The notes below the pieces were generated by a model that saw only the letters and a list, made by a program, of their open reading frames with translations, was not told where the DNA came from and searched no databases. Positions 1 through 10,977 of a stretch of DNA of 64,000 nucleotides are shown in pieces (positions within the stretch are counted from its first letter, which is position 1; every line of letters begins with the position of its first letter). The DNA is taken from the NCBI GenBank assembly GCA_964406035.1, contig CAYOQB010000001.1:62001-126000 (forward strand), given 5' to 3'. Both the position numbers and the translations under genes were made by a program. This DNA comes from JAIEPW01 sp964406035 (GTDB lineage Bacteria; Acidobacteriota; Terriglobia; Bryobacterales; Bryobacteraceae).

Positions 1-408
1 AATTCGGTGTCGCGCTCGCGGTTCTACACGTTCCTGTTCGCGCTCTTTGGCGTCGTAGCCATCGTGCTCACCTTGTCCGGTATCTATGGCGTGATCTCGT
101 ACACGGTTTCCCGCCAGACACGCGAGATCGGAATCCGGGTAGCGCTGGGCGCCCGGTCGGAGAGCGTGTTCCGGCTGGTGGCGGGGAGAGGACTGCTGCT
201 TACGCTGGCGGGGATCGGACTCGGCTTGGCGGGAGCCCTGGGCGTCTCTCGATTTATGGAGTCGCTCCTGTTCCAGGTCCGCGCCACGGATCCGCTGACC
301 TTCGCCGCGGTGGCCGTGGCGCTGCTGCTGGTAGGACTGGCGGCCAGCGCGCTTCCCGCGATGCGCGCCGCCCGCGTCGATCCTATTGTCGCGCTACGCG
401 CTGAATAG
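1..408 (+). CDS. MacB/FtsX-type ABC permease, C-terminal end (partial)
   Basis: This is the last 135 codons of an inner-membrane ABC permease; the frame is already open at base 1, so the gene starts outside the window. Three hydrophobic segments are visible, near residues 9-32, 60-80 and 100-120. The stretch QTREIGIRVALGA is the conserved FtsX/MacB cytoplasmic loop, and the end DPIVALRAE is the usual C-terminus of the large duplicated orphan permeases common in Acidobacteriota. Those proteins are related to macrolide or lipoprotein exporters, but most have no known substrate. The family assignment is secure. Whether an ATPase partner lies upstream cannot be seen. Confidence 0.85.
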   Translation, partial: NSVSRSRFYTFLFALFGVVAIVLTLSGIYGVISYTVSRQTREIGIRVALGARSESVFRLVAGRGLLLTLAGIGLGLAGALGVSRFMESLLFQVRATDPLTFAAVAVALLLVGLAASALPAMRAARVDPIVALRAE

Positions 409-430
409 CAAGCTGCGTCAGAATAGTGGG

Positions 431-1084
431 ATGCTGCCTGGCCGAGCCCTCGCGCTGCTCCTGCTTTCCACTTCGGGAGCGCTTTTCGCCCAAGACCGCA
501 ACTCACCGCGGGGGCGCGCCGGGGAGTTCGACTACTACGTCCTGAGCTTGTCCTGGTCACCTGAGTATTGCGCTGGACCAAACGGGGGACGCGACACGAC
601 GCAATGCGGCGAACATCGCCAGTTTGGGTTCATCACCCATGGCCTGTGGCCGCAGTATGAGCGGGGCGGTTGGCCGCAATTTTGTTCGGCCGAGCGCATG
701 GATAACCGCCTGATTGACGGGCTGCTTCCGCTGATGCCGAGCCCGCGGCTCATCCGGCATGAGTGGTCCAAGCACGGCACCTGTTCCGGGTTCGACAGCA
801 CGGGATACTTCCGGCTGGTCCGCAAAGCCTATGAGTCGGTGGGCATTCCCCAGCGGTATCGACAGCCCGGGGACGCCATCCGGCAGAGTCCGGCGGAATT
901 GCGAGCCGCGTTCCGCGCCGAAAATCGCGCTCTTCCGGAAGACGGCTTCGCGGTCTATTGCAGCGGGCGGTTCCTGAGCGAGGTGCGGATCTGCCTGGAC
1001 AAGGATCTAAAGCCGCGACCGTGCGGCAGCGGCATTCGCGACGGCTGCCGCGCGCCGGAACTGATCGTGCGGCCGGTGCGGTGA
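431..1084 (+). CDS. Secreted ribonuclease T2
   Basis: This is an RNase T2 family enzyme that cleaves RNA through 2',3'-cyclic phosphates, probably periplasmic or secreted. Both family boxes are present: CAS1 as FITHGLWPQ with His70, and CAS2 as HEWSKHGTCSG with His110, Glu111 and His115. The start at 431 gives a clean signal peptide (hydrophobic core in residues 5-19, likely cleavage after the LFA near residue 20). The same frame stays open back to 386, but that would overlap the permease end and spoil the signal peptide. The length of 217 residues is normal for bacterial members. It probably scavenges nucleotides or phosphate. No inhibitor or dedicated regulator gene is adjacent. Confidence 0.93.
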   Translation: MLPGRALALLLLSTSGALFAQDRNSPRGRAGEFDYYVLSLSWSPEYCAGPNGGRDTTQCGEHRQFGFITHGLWPQYERGGWPQFCSAERMDNRLIDGLLPLMPSPRLIRHEWSKHGTCSGFDSTGYFRLVRKAYESVGIPQRYRQPGDAIRQSPAELRAAFRAENRALPEDGFAVYCSGRFLSEVRICLDKDLKPRPCGSGIRDGCRAPELIVRPVR

Positions 1085-1103
1085 CAACTGATATTCTGAA
1101 GCC

Positions 1104-1316
1104 GTGGAGAAGCTCGACAAGTTTCGCGTGGACCGGACAGTGATGGAAGTCGGCAAGGTTTCCGACCGGCACAGCGACCGCGAATACTGGCTGTCGAAGA
1201 CGATCCAAGAAAGACTGGAAGCCCTCGAAATGCTGAGGCAGCTCGCCTATGGGTATGATGCGGCTACCGCCAGACTTCAGCGAGATCTTGAGGTTGTTAA
1301 ACGCCAACGACGCTGA
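1104..1316 (+). CDS. Small conserved protein paired with nucleotidyltransferase
   Basis: A 70-residue, highly charged, soluble protein read from a GTG start 19 bases after the RNase gene. It contains DREYWLSKT followed by a helix ending in LQRDLEVVKRQRR. Small proteins of this kind often sit directly ahead of a DUF6036/MNT-like nucleotidyltransferase, and here the two genes overlap by about 68 bases, which suggests translational coupling. The arrangement looks like a toxin-antitoxin or modification pair, but that is inference from layout. No catalytic motif is visible in this protein. The GTG start is the only one that gives the conserved N-terminus. Confidence 0.65.
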   Translation: MEKLDKFRVDRTVMEVGKVSDRHSDREYWLSKTIQERLEALEMLRQLAYGYDAATARLQRDLEVVKRQRR

Positions 1317-1695
1317 GTATCCGCTGGTGGGTGGCTTTGCCGTGAACGTCCACGGTTACTCCCGCAGCACCGGCGACATCACCGTGTGGGTCGATCCTTC
1401 CGCCGAAAATGCGGGTCGCGTCGCCGCCGCCCTTCGAGACTTCGGCTTCCCGAATGCCACGCCCGCGTTGTTCACCGAGCCGGATCAAATCGTGCGAATG
1501 GGGGTGCCGCCGCTCCGTATTGAGATGCTGACCGGGATTGACGGCGTGAAGTTTGATTCATGCTATCAGCGGCGCATCTCCGTGCGAACTGAGAATATCG
1601 AGATGCCAGTGATTCGTCTGGAGGACCTGATCGCGAATAAGAAAGCTGCGGGGCGGCCTAAAGACCTCGCCGATTTGGACGAATTGGAAACCTGA
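1249..1695 (+). CDS. MNT/AbiEii-like nucleotidyltransferase with altered acidic motif
   Basis: A 148-residue protein of the small nucleotidyltransferase type. The N-terminal half has LVGGFAVNVHGYSRSTGDI, the usual glycine-rich active-site loop. The family normally continues with a second acidic residue (D-I/L-D-V-W-V); here the residues are D-I-T-V-W-V, so one catalytic carboxylate is replaced by threonine. A later conserved segment, VIRLEDLIANKKAAGRPKD, is typical of the family. The start could be ATG 1249, 1255 or 1258, all inside the upstream gene. Relatives add AMP or nucleotides to proteins or RNA, or act as toxins. Activity of this copy is uncertain because of the substitution. Confidence 0.75.
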   Translation: MGMMRLPPDFSEILRLLNANDAEYPLVGGFAVNVHGYSRSTGDITVWVDPSAENAGRVAAALRDFGFPNATPALFTEPDQIVRMGVPPLRIEMLTGIDGVKFDSCYQRRISVRTENIEMPVIRLEDLIANKKAAGRPKDLADLDELET

Positions 1696-1703
1696 AATGA
1701 TCA

Positions 1704-1745
1704 ACGGCGGGGACTCGTGTGGAGAACACGAGAGAACCCCGCCGT
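1704..1745. terminator. Two-part hairpin between convergent genes, likely bidirectional terminator
   Basis: An outer 9-bp perfect stem (1704-1712 with 1737-1745) encloses an inner 7-bp stem (1714-1720 with 1726-1732). It lies 9 bases after the nucleotidyltransferase stop and 20 bases before the stop of the opposing cytochrome gene. A short pyrimidine run (CTTCTCT) follows on the plus strand. Position and strength fit a shared terminator. Confidence 0.65.
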
Positions 1746-1764
1746 CTTCTCTGGGAGAACTAGG

Positions 1765-3003
<1,239 letters not shown>

Positions 3004-3005
3004 AA

Positions 3006-3013
3006 CCCCTCCC
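3006..3013 (-). promoter_or_regulatory. Ribosome-binding site deciding the start of the cytochrome/monooxygenase gene
   Basis: GGGAGGGG lies two bases ahead of ATG 3003 on the minus strand. It supports that start over the in-frame ATG at 3036, which has no comparable site. Confidence 0.7.
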
Positions 3014-3099
3014 AGAGCGAGCTTAACTACGTTCATTTATTTATCACGGTTGCGCCAAAGCGGACAAGCCCTTTTATTGTAATGAGTTGTAAGCCCTAA

Positions 3100-3120
3100 C
3101 TCGGACTGTTTTAGTCCGAG
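3100..3120 (-). terminator. Perfect 8-bp hairpin downstream of the MscS gene, possible terminator
   Basis: CTCGGACT and AGTCCGAG (3100-3107 and 3113-3120) form a perfect stem with a 5-base A/T-rich loop, directly behind the MscS stop codon. There is no clear U-run after it on the minus strand (TTAGGG), so it may be an attenuator, an mRNA-stabilising hairpin or an operator rather than a strong terminator. Confidence 0.4.
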
Positions 3121-3121
3121 C

Positions 3122-4849
3122 CTAATCTGCTGGAACCGGAGGAGTTGCCAGCGGTGATCCGGCCGGCGGATACATGGTTTTGTCCCGCAAGCCGACAATC
3201 TCTTCGGCTGGGAAGTCCGGGAACGGCAGTCTCCCCGACCTCCGCCAACCCGCCACCGCGGCCGCCGCCTTGTCGGCGGACTCCGCCGCGGGTCGCGAGT
3301 CCCGCCCCAGATACAGGGTCGAGCTTGGGAATGCGAATGCCGTGCCGGCCTCCGCCACCACGTCCATGATCCGCAGCAGCAGATCCTCCCGGACCGCCAG
3401 ATATTGCGCGAAATCGGTGGTCAACACATAGGAGAAGATCTCGATCTGCAACGCCGATTCCGCGAAGTTCGACAACCGCGCCCGGCATCCCGGAGACTCC
3501 ACCATGGGATGCGAGTGCAACAGCTTGCGGAGTTCCGCCAGCAGATAGCGCATCTGTTCCGGCGTCGTCTCGTAGCGCACGCCGAGGTTGGTTTGGAACA
3601 GGATCTTGCCCCGGGCCGTGAGATTCTCCAGGTTCATGGTCGCCAGAGTCCCGTTCGGCACGGTCAGCAGAGTGTGCTCGATGGTCCGGACGCGGGTGCT
3701 GCGCAGGCTGATGTCCTCGATGCTGCCCACCACTCCGCCGAAGCGGATCGTGTCGCCCACGCGGATCACCTCGTCCGACAGGACCGAGACGCCGCCGATA
3801 AAATTCTCCACCGTCTTCTGCGCGCCGAAGGCGAGTGCGAGGCCGCCGATTCCCAGTCCGGCCACCGCGGCCCCCGTCTGCACGCCCCACAAATTAAGAA
3901 TGGCGATAATGATCAGCACGAACACGACCGCTTTCAGTACGCGGCCGCCGAGCAAGATCGCCGCCTCGATGCTCGCGCCCATCCGGGCAACCGTGCGGGC
4001 CTTGATCCGGTCCCCGCTCCAGTCGATGAACCGCCACAGCAGAACGCCGATACCGGCAAAAACGGCCATCGCGATCAGCCGCTGGTAGTAGAAACGGAAA
4101 AGCAGCGGCACTCCGATTTGGCTGAAGAACGCCAGGTGCAATACCAGGGAGTAGACGGCCCACAACGGCCGGCTGACGCGCAGCGGGAGCACCGGACGCT
4201 GCCGTGTCAGCAGTTTCCACAAGACGCCGAACACCCAGAGTTGCACCCACGCGGCGGCGATCGCCGGCACGATCGCCACGGCGATCGCAAGCCACTGCCA
4301 CAGGGCCATCGACCAGATGTGGCGCTCCGTCATCCAGGACGGAAACCGTTCCACGAATGCCGGCGGACCAACCTCGGCGTAAAGAGCCGGAACCTGGCGC
4401 AGCGTCTCGTTCGCGATCAGCCAGATCTGCCCGTAGGTGGGATGGTTCACGCGCACCAGAATGAAGTCGCCCTCGCGGTCGCCGGCGGTGAATTGCCCGG
4501 CGCGCTCCTGGTCCGGCCGGCCGTCCTCGATGGAGCCTTCCGCCCGATTGCTGAGGGCTTCCAGCGTGCCGGTGAAGGCTTTGTCGAGCACCACGCGCAG
4601 TTCCGAGGCTAGGCGGGAGCCTCGCGACTGCCGCTCCGCGTCGCTCAACTCCAGGTACTGCGAAGCGGCGCTGAACTTGCCCGCCTGGACCGCTTGCATG
4701 AAGCGCAGCGCGGTGGATCGCGGCGTGTCGCGGCCGAGCGGATCGGACGGTTTGGACGCCGCCGGCTCGCTTTGCCCGGGAATCGGGATCTGCGCCTGCA
4801 GCAAAGTTACGACAAGAAGCGCCCCCGCGGCGCGCACAGGTAAAATCAT
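3122..4849 (-). CDS. MscS-family mechanosensitive channel
   Basis: A 575-residue inner-membrane channel that probably opens under turgor stress. A signal-like N-terminus is followed by a soluble, probably periplasmic, domain to about residue 175, then membrane segments near 180-212, 226-245, 256-275 and 296-318. The pore-lining helix is near 326-355, with the glycine/alanine-rich AGLGIGGLALAFGAQ. The cytoplasmic MscS beta domain follows, with VGDTIRFGGVVGSIEDI. The extra N-terminal domain makes it larger than E. coli MscS (286 residues). It starts 44 bases downstream of nrfA on the same strand and may be co-transcribed, though a functional link to nitrite reduction is not evident. Confidence 0.92.
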   Translation of the reverse strand: MILPVRAAGALLVVTLLQAQIPIPGQSEPAASKPSDPLGRDTPRSTALRFMQAVQAGKFSAASQYLELSDAERQSRGSRLASELRVVLDKAFTGTLEALSNRAEGSIEDGRPDQERAGQFTAGDREGDFILVRVNHPTYGQIWLIANETLRQVPALYAEVGPPAFVERFPSWMTERHIWSMALWQWLAIAVAIVPAIAAAWVQLWVFGVLWKLLTRQRPVLPLRVSRPLWAVYSLVLHLAFFSQIGVPLLFRFYYQRLIAMAVFAGIGVLLWRFIDWSGDRIKARTVARMGASIEAAILLGGRVLKAVVFVLIIIAILNLWGVQTGAAVAGLGIGGLALAFGAQKTVENFIGGVSVLSDEVIRVGDTIRFGGVVGSIEDISLRSTRVRTIEHTLLTVPNGTLATMNLENLTARGKILFQTNLGVRYETTPEQMRYLLAELRKLLHSHPMVESPGCRARLSNFAESALQIEIFSYVLTTDFAQYLAVREDLLLRIMDVVAEAGTAFAFPSSTLYLGRDSRPAAESADKAAAAVAGWRRSGRLPFPDFPAEEIVGLRDKTMYPPAGSPLATPPVPAD

Positions 4850-4893
4850 CGGGCGGAATCCTCTCTAGCAAGGCTAGCGAATTCGCCCGGCTG

Positions 4894-6249
<1,356 letters not shown>

Positions 6250-6258
6250 TCGCCTCCC

Positions 6259-6717
6259 TTATTCATGCAAATGGCCTACGTTGCGGTGGCAACGGATGCA
6301 ACTTGTTTCTCCGGTATGCCCGATGGCCCGAATGTTCTCGGTGATCGCCGCGTGGCACTTGAGGCACGCCTGCTCCGTCTCCTCCCGGCTGCTCCGGGTG
6401 ATTCGAATCACGTCCGGAAACCAGCCGGTGGTGAACTTCACCGAGTGGTTGATCCCGTGCCTCGCCTTGGCGAAGTACTTGGGGATCAGCCCCGCGGGCG
6501 TGTGACAGTCGTTGCAGGTGGCCGCCGCCCGGTGGCTGGATTTCAGCCAGCCATCGAACTGCGGGCGCATCACGTGGCAATTCACACAGGCGTTGGGGTC
6601 GTCCAGCAGGTACGAATAGCCCTTCGCGTATCCAAATGTGAATGCGCCGACGCCCAGCGCGATGCCCACCAAGGCGGCACTGGCGATCCACCAGGTAAAT
6701 GCCGATGATCGCGCCAT
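6259..6717 (-). CDS. nrfH: NrfH, tetrahaem quinol dehydrogenase subunit
   Basis: A 152-residue NapC/NirT-type membrane cytochrome that passes electrons from menaquinol to NrfA. It has one N-terminal membrane helix (residues 8-30) and four haem motifs: CVNCH 44-48, CNDCH 68-72, CLKCH 118-122 and CIRCH 140-144. The methionine just after the first motif (CHVM, Met50) matches the unusual Met ligand known from Desulfovibrio NrfH. A strong Shine-Dalgarno (AAGGAG) precedes the ATG. It is the first gene of the operon, so the promoter should lie in the short gap before the sulfatase gene, or transcription may run in from upstream. Confidence 0.94.
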   Translation of the reverse strand: MARSSAFTWWIASAALVGIALGVGAFTFGYAKGYSYLLDDPNACVNCHVMRPQFDGWLKSSHRAAATCNDCHTPAGLIPKYFAKARHGINHSVKFTTGWFPDVIRITRSSREETEQACLKCHAAITENIRAIGHTGETSCIRCHRNVGHLHE

Positions 6718-6760
6718 GGATCTCCTTGTATTTTAGAGCGCCCGCGGTTCGAAGACGTTT

Positions 6761-8170
6761 CTAAGGTTCCCCGTCCCAGCGCAGCGGCTCCCCATGCACC
6801 GGAATCGGGATGCGCGCAGGAGGCCACAGCGGCTTGGCCAAGCCCGAGCTCCAGCGCGCGACCGCCTCCACCAACTGGCGTGTCACATCCTCGTGCTGTG
6901 AGGCGACATTCGTGGTCTCCGCAAGGTCCTTTCCGAGATGGAACAGGCGGACATCCTCACCGATCTGAATCAGCTTCCATGGTCCGCGCCGCGCCGCCGT
7001 CTCATACCCGGCGCGCCAGTACAGCGTGTCATGCGGGGCTTGTTTGCCGCGGCCGGTGAGATGGGGCATCAGATCCACGCCGTCGAGCTCCGCGGGCTTG
7101 GCGGCGCCTGCGGCCACCAGGAGCGTCGGCAGCACGTCCAGGGAACTCACCGGAAGATCGTATTGACCGCCGGCCTTGATCCTGCCTGGGAAGCGGATCA
7201 GGAACGGGACTCGGATACCGCCTTCGTAGTAGGTGACCTTTTCGCCGCCCAACGGCGCGTTGCTCCCCGCGCCGAAGTGCGCGGGACTCCCGTTGTCGCT
7301 CAGAAACACGACCATCGTGTTCTTCTCCAGCCCCCGCTCGGACAGTTTCGCCAGAATCAGCCCCACGGCGTCGTCCATCGCGCTGGCCATCGCCGCCAGC
7401 ATGCGATGCCGCGGATTGGCGATCTCCGGAAAACGATCCCAGTGCCGCTCCATGCTCTGGAACGGCGTGTGCACCGCGTTGAAAGCCACGTAGAGAAAGA
7501 AGGGAGAGGCCTTGTGACGCTCGATGAAGCTCGCCGCCTCGCGTCCGAAAGCGTCGGTCAGATACTCGTTCTCCTCCACCTGGTCGCGATTTCGGAACAT
7601 CTGCGCTCGAGCGCCGGGCTTCTCCAGGGGAGCGGCGGCCGCCGCGGGCGTCGATTGCAGCAGCCCCCGCCCCGGCGTGGTCGGCAGGTAGTAGCTGTTG
7701 GCCCCGCGCAGGAAGCCGAAGAACTCGTCGAAGCCGCGCTCCAGCGGATGGTGCGCGGAGGTGGAGCCGAGGTGCCACTTCCCGATCGCGCCCGTCCGGT
7801 ACCCGAGCCCGCGCAGCCGCTGCGCCATGGTCACCTGATCGAGCGGCAGCCCGACTTCGGGCCTTCCGTCGAGATTGCGCGGGTTGAACTCGTGCCCGAA
7901 GCGTTGTTGATACTTGCCGGTCATCAGGCCGGCGCGCGAGGGACTGCAGAGGGCCGCGGTTACATAGCCGCTGCTGAATCGAACTCCGCCCCGCGCCAGC
8001 GAATCGATCTTGGGTGTCTTCGTTCTTTGCGATCCGTAGCACCCAAGGTCGCCATAGCCGAGGTCGTCGGCCAGGATGACGATGAAGTTCGGCTTTGAGC
8101 GCTGCGCCTGTGCCCCTTGCGCCAGCATCCCGGCGATGAGCAGGGCGGAAGCCGCGAATGTGGGTCGCAT
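6761..8170 (-). CDS. Secreted sulfatase (arylsulfatase A-like)
   Basis: A type I sulfatase that removes sulfate esters, probably from polysaccharides or aryl compounds in the periplasm. A signal peptide ends near AQGAQA (residue 22). The metal-binding ADDLGYGD follows (Asp35, Asp36). The CSPSR motif with Cys75 is the site normally converted to formylglycine, followed by GLMTGKYQ and later GKWHLG, both family hallmarks. The length of 469 residues is typical. No formylglycine-generating enzyme is in the window, so maturation must be encoded elsewhere. It lies 43 bases upstream of nrfH on the same strand. Confidence 0.93.
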   Translation of the reverse strand: MRPTFAASALLIAGMLAQGAQAQRSKPNFIVILADDLGYGDLGCYGSQRTKTPKIDSLARGGVRFSSGYVTAALCSPSRAGLMTGKYQQRFGHEFNPRNLDGRPEVGLPLDQVTMAQRLRGLGYRTGAIGKWHLGSTSAHHPLERGFDEFFGFLRGANSYYLPTTPGRGLLQSTPAAAAAPLEKPGARAQMFRNRDQVEENEYLTDAFGREAASFIERHKASPFFLYVAFNAVHTPFQSMERHWDRFPEIANPRHRMLAAMASAMDDAVGLILAKLSERGLEKNTMVVFLSDNGSPAHFGAGSNAPLGGEKVTYYEGGIRVPFLIRFPGRIKAGGQYDLPVSSLDVLPTLLVAAGAAKPAELDGVDLMPHLTGRGKQAPHDTLYWRAGYETAARRGPWKLIQIGEDVRLFHLGKDLAETTNVASQHEDVTRQLVEAVARWSSGLAKPLWPPARIPIPVHGEPLRWDGEP

Positions 8171-8192
8171 CGCGGCAGTATAGCATCACCCT

Positions 8193-10202
8193 TTACTCAG
8201 GCATGTAGTTTTCAGTGATCCATAGCTCCGTGATCCGCCGATTCCATGTGAAGCCGATCTGACGGCCGCCGGGGTGTACGGTCAGGGCCGCGGCCAACCA
8301 GGGCAGAGAGCCGATTCTTTGTGGCGGCCCCCCGGCAGAAGGCACACGCCACAACTCGTTCGCACGCCCGTTCCGTTCGACGTAGATAAGGAAGGAGCTG
8401 TGTGGATCCCAGTTCACGTCAACGAGAGTCTTCGGAGCTTTCACCCGGACCAGTTCGCGGATGGCGCCCCCATCGAGTTCCTGAATCATCAGAACGCGGT
8501 CGGCTCCGAGGTTCTTTACAAAGGCAATCCGTTGCCCGTCGGCGGAGAGCTTCAGCCAAGTCATATGGAAACCGCTGTGTAGGATCCGTTCTGAACCGGT
8601 CTCCAGGCTTGCAAGCAGGAGATGGAAGACCGTGGGCTGCTCGCGGTCCTTTCGCTTGTAGAGAATCGTACGCCCGTCGGGGAGCCAGGCCGGATCGGCG
8701 GTGACCGATTCGGGCGCGTCGAGGTTGGCGAGGCGCCGGTCCGCACCGCTCCTGCGATCAACGACAAAGACCCCGGGTATTCCGCTTTCGTCATTGCCGG
8801 CGACGACGAATCTGGTTTGATCTGGGGACCACGCCAGCTGATAAAAGAATAGCGATTGGCGCACCGGAACTGAAATCTCCTCGCCGGTTTCGAGGCTCCG
8901 AATAACGAGCCCGTTCGACCGCAACGTTTTGGTGTTGCCCTTGGCAAGATAGGCGAGGAACCTGCCGTCGGGCGACCAGATCACGGCAGCGTCGCCTGGG
9001 GCGCGACCGTTCAGGGCATAACGTGGTTTCAAAGGAACTGGAACGCCGGTGAGAGCCCCCCGCCCTGGGTCGTATTCCTGTACGAACAGTTCATTACCTC
9101 CCGCCTCGACCGATTGATATAGTGCACCCACGCTCGATAGGCCGATGGGCGAATTGCTACCGATATCCCGCTTCACCATACGGGGAGCGCCTTTCGGTTC
9201 ACCCACGACCACTGCCTGCATCCAGATGTCATGCGTGCCGGAACGGTCGCTGGAGAAGAGAATGGAAAGGCCATCAGCGGCCCAGCCAAGCAACTTGTCA
9301 GTGGCCGGATGTTCCACCACCACTCGAACGGTGCCTGTCGTGAGTTCCAGAACATGAATGTCGGAGGGATGATGGGAACTCGGCGCCGCCTGATAAGCGA
9401 GGTAGCGTCCGTCCGGCGAAGGCGTGCCGGCGGAGGCGCTGCGATCCGCCGGCGTGAGACGTTTCACCGACCCATCGGACAAGGAAATAAGCGCCAATTG
9501 CGAAAGCCGCTCGCCGTGGTGCCAGACGGTGGCGACCAAGCTTCTTGAGTCGGCCATCCAGGCGTTTACAAAGAATCCGCTCCAATCACCCTCCACGGCC
9601 CTGGCGGCGCCGGTGTCCAGATCGGCGATATTCAATTGACGCCGGCCGCCGCCGATCTCCAGAAAGGCGATCCGGCGGGAATCCGCGGAAAACGCGGCCG
9701 ACCCGACAAAGCGCGAATCCGAGACAGGGTGGACTCCGAACGTCTTCACTTGCTCGGTTTCCAAATTGCGAACCAGTAGGGGGCCGCTGGTTTCCGCGAA
9801 TGCGAGGTGCTTGCCGTTTGCGGAGACCTTGAGCAGTCTCGCTGAACCGGTTTGCAAGATTCGCCTGGACAACGGCTGGCGACGGGCGTCACGTGAACCG
9901 AGCACCACGAGACGTTCGCGTGCAAAAGCTGCGAGTTCGGACTGGTCAGCGAACTCCCTGACGACGCGTTCGTAGGCCTCTCGCGCCTGAGGTCTTCCCA
10001 ACTTCTCCAGAGTGCGGCCCAGTTCCGCCAGAGCTCGAGCTCGCACCGGGCGCCCCGCCGTCGCTGAAGCAGCTACCCGGCGGTAGATCTCCACCGCTTC
10101 GTCCAACCGGCCGGTCACGACCTCGAGATGCCGGGCTTTCTCGATCAGCAACTCGTCTTGTTGAGCCAGCAGAACGATGATAGGTGCCAGCGCCAGGAAC
10201 AT
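8193..10202 (-). CDS. TPR plus TolB/WD40-like beta-propeller protein, secreted
   Basis: A 669-residue exported protein. A signal peptide (residues 1-14) leads into two or three helical TPR-like repeats (about 18-100), then repeated beta-propeller blades from about residue 110 to the end. The blades carry the TolB-like signature, for example AFSADSRRIAFLE, SPDGRYLAYQA and SPDGRFLAYLA. Proteins of this form are abundant in Acidobacteriota and usually of unknown role; many follow membrane kinases or ECF sigma genes. Here it lies downstream of a two-component system on the same strand. A scaffold or binding role is the safest reading. Confidence 0.8.
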   Translation of the reverse strand: MFLALAPIIVLLAQQDELLIEKARHLEVVTGRLDEAVEIYRRVAASATAGRPVRARALAELGRTLEKLGRPQAREAYERVVREFADQSELAAFARERLVVLGSRDARRQPLSRRILQTGSARLLKVSANGKHLAFAETSGPLLVRNLETEQVKTFGVHPVSDSRFVGSAAFSADSRRIAFLEIGGGRRQLNIADLDTGAARAVEGDWSGFFVNAWMADSRSLVATVWHHGERLSQLALISLSDGSVKRLTPADRSASAGTPSPDGRYLAYQAAPSSHHPSDIHVLELTTGTVRVVVEHPATDKLLGWAADGLSILFSSDRSGTHDIWMQAVVVGEPKGAPRMVKRDIGSNSPIGLSSVGALYQSVEAGGNELFVQEYDPGRGALTGVPVPLKPRYALNGRAPGDAAVIWSPDGRFLAYLAKGNTKTLRSNGLVIRSLETGEEISVPVRQSLFFYQLAWSPDQTRFVVAGNDESGIPGVFVVDRRSGADRRLANLDAPESVTADPAWLPDGRTILYKRKDREQPTVFHLLLASLETGSERILHSGFHMTWLKLSADGQRIAFVKNLGADRVLMIQELDGGAIRELVRVKAPKTLVDVNWDPHSSFLIYVERNGRANELWRVPSAGGPPQRIGSLPWLAAALTVHPGGRQIGFTWNRRITELWITENYMPE

Positions 10203-10406
10203 GGAATTTACTTCTAGTATGTGTCAATTACATAACGCGGAGTTTGCTCCCGACCCGGAGGCGTCACAGTTTCAAAGATTCTGGGCGTCGCGGGCTTAAT
10301 TCCCGGCGCAGAGGGGTGTCCGGTATCGAGGCACACCGCTCGACCGTTCACGGCGGTGTGCCAGTAAGTTACTGCGTCGGCCATCTCAGGTGTGCCAATC
10401 CGACGG

Positions 10407-10877
10407 TCACGGAGGAGTTACGGTAATCGTTGCGCTGCTGCCCTTGCCAGTAACGTAAATGCGAATGCAGAGGGGCCCGGAAGTGGTCACCGTTACGGAA
10501 CCGGAGGAGCCGACTGTAGGGTTCATGATCTTGAAGTTCGCCAGTTGCGAACCTGTACTGGTGCATTCAGGGTCGTCGAAGCAGGCCAATTGCTCGCGCC
10601 CGTCTGCTCGAGCGCAGCTTACACAGAGGCGATACGGACCGGACGGAGCGGCAGCCGTTTTGGTCGGGTGGGAATTGGAGTAGATCTGGGGCTGGATGTA
10701 TCCGACCTTGCCCGTCAATGCGGTCACGGTAAAGGTCCAGGTTCCCGGAACGGCGCTGGTGATGCATACGGCGCGGTGGTCCCCACCCGGCACCGTAACA
10801 GAGGTTGTCTGGGCCATCAGCCTGCTGGCGAAACACAAGCACGCTGTGGAGTAAAAAGCAGCACGCATCAAAGACAT
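10407..10877 (-). CDS. Small secreted protein of unknown function
   Basis: A 156-residue protein with a signal peptide (MSLMRAAFYSTACLCFASRLMAQ... in outline, cleavage likely after residue 23) and a beta-rich mature part with six cysteines. Most cysteines sit in the middle (LCVSCA, LACFDDPEC). It resembles secreted beta-sandwich modules but I do not recognise the family. The start at 10877 is preferred because GAGG lies just upstream; an in-frame codon at 10892 is possible. The gene sits 100 bases downstream of the response-regulator gene on the same strand. Confidence 0.7.
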   Translation of the reverse strand: MSLMRAAFYSTACLCFASRLMAQTTSVTVPGGDHRAVCITSAVPGTWTFTVTALTGKVGYIQPQIYSNSHPTKTAAAPSGPYRLCVSCARADGREQLACFDDPECTSTGSQLANFKIMNPTVGSSGSVTVTTSGPLCIRIYVTGKGSSATITVTPP

Positions 10878-10977
10878 GGTGGAACCTCGCACGGAGTATC
10901 ACTGGAGGCTCAAGTTGGCGGCTCATCCAGGTGGGAACATCATAAAAGCTGGCCCTGTCCGGATCACAACCGAATCG

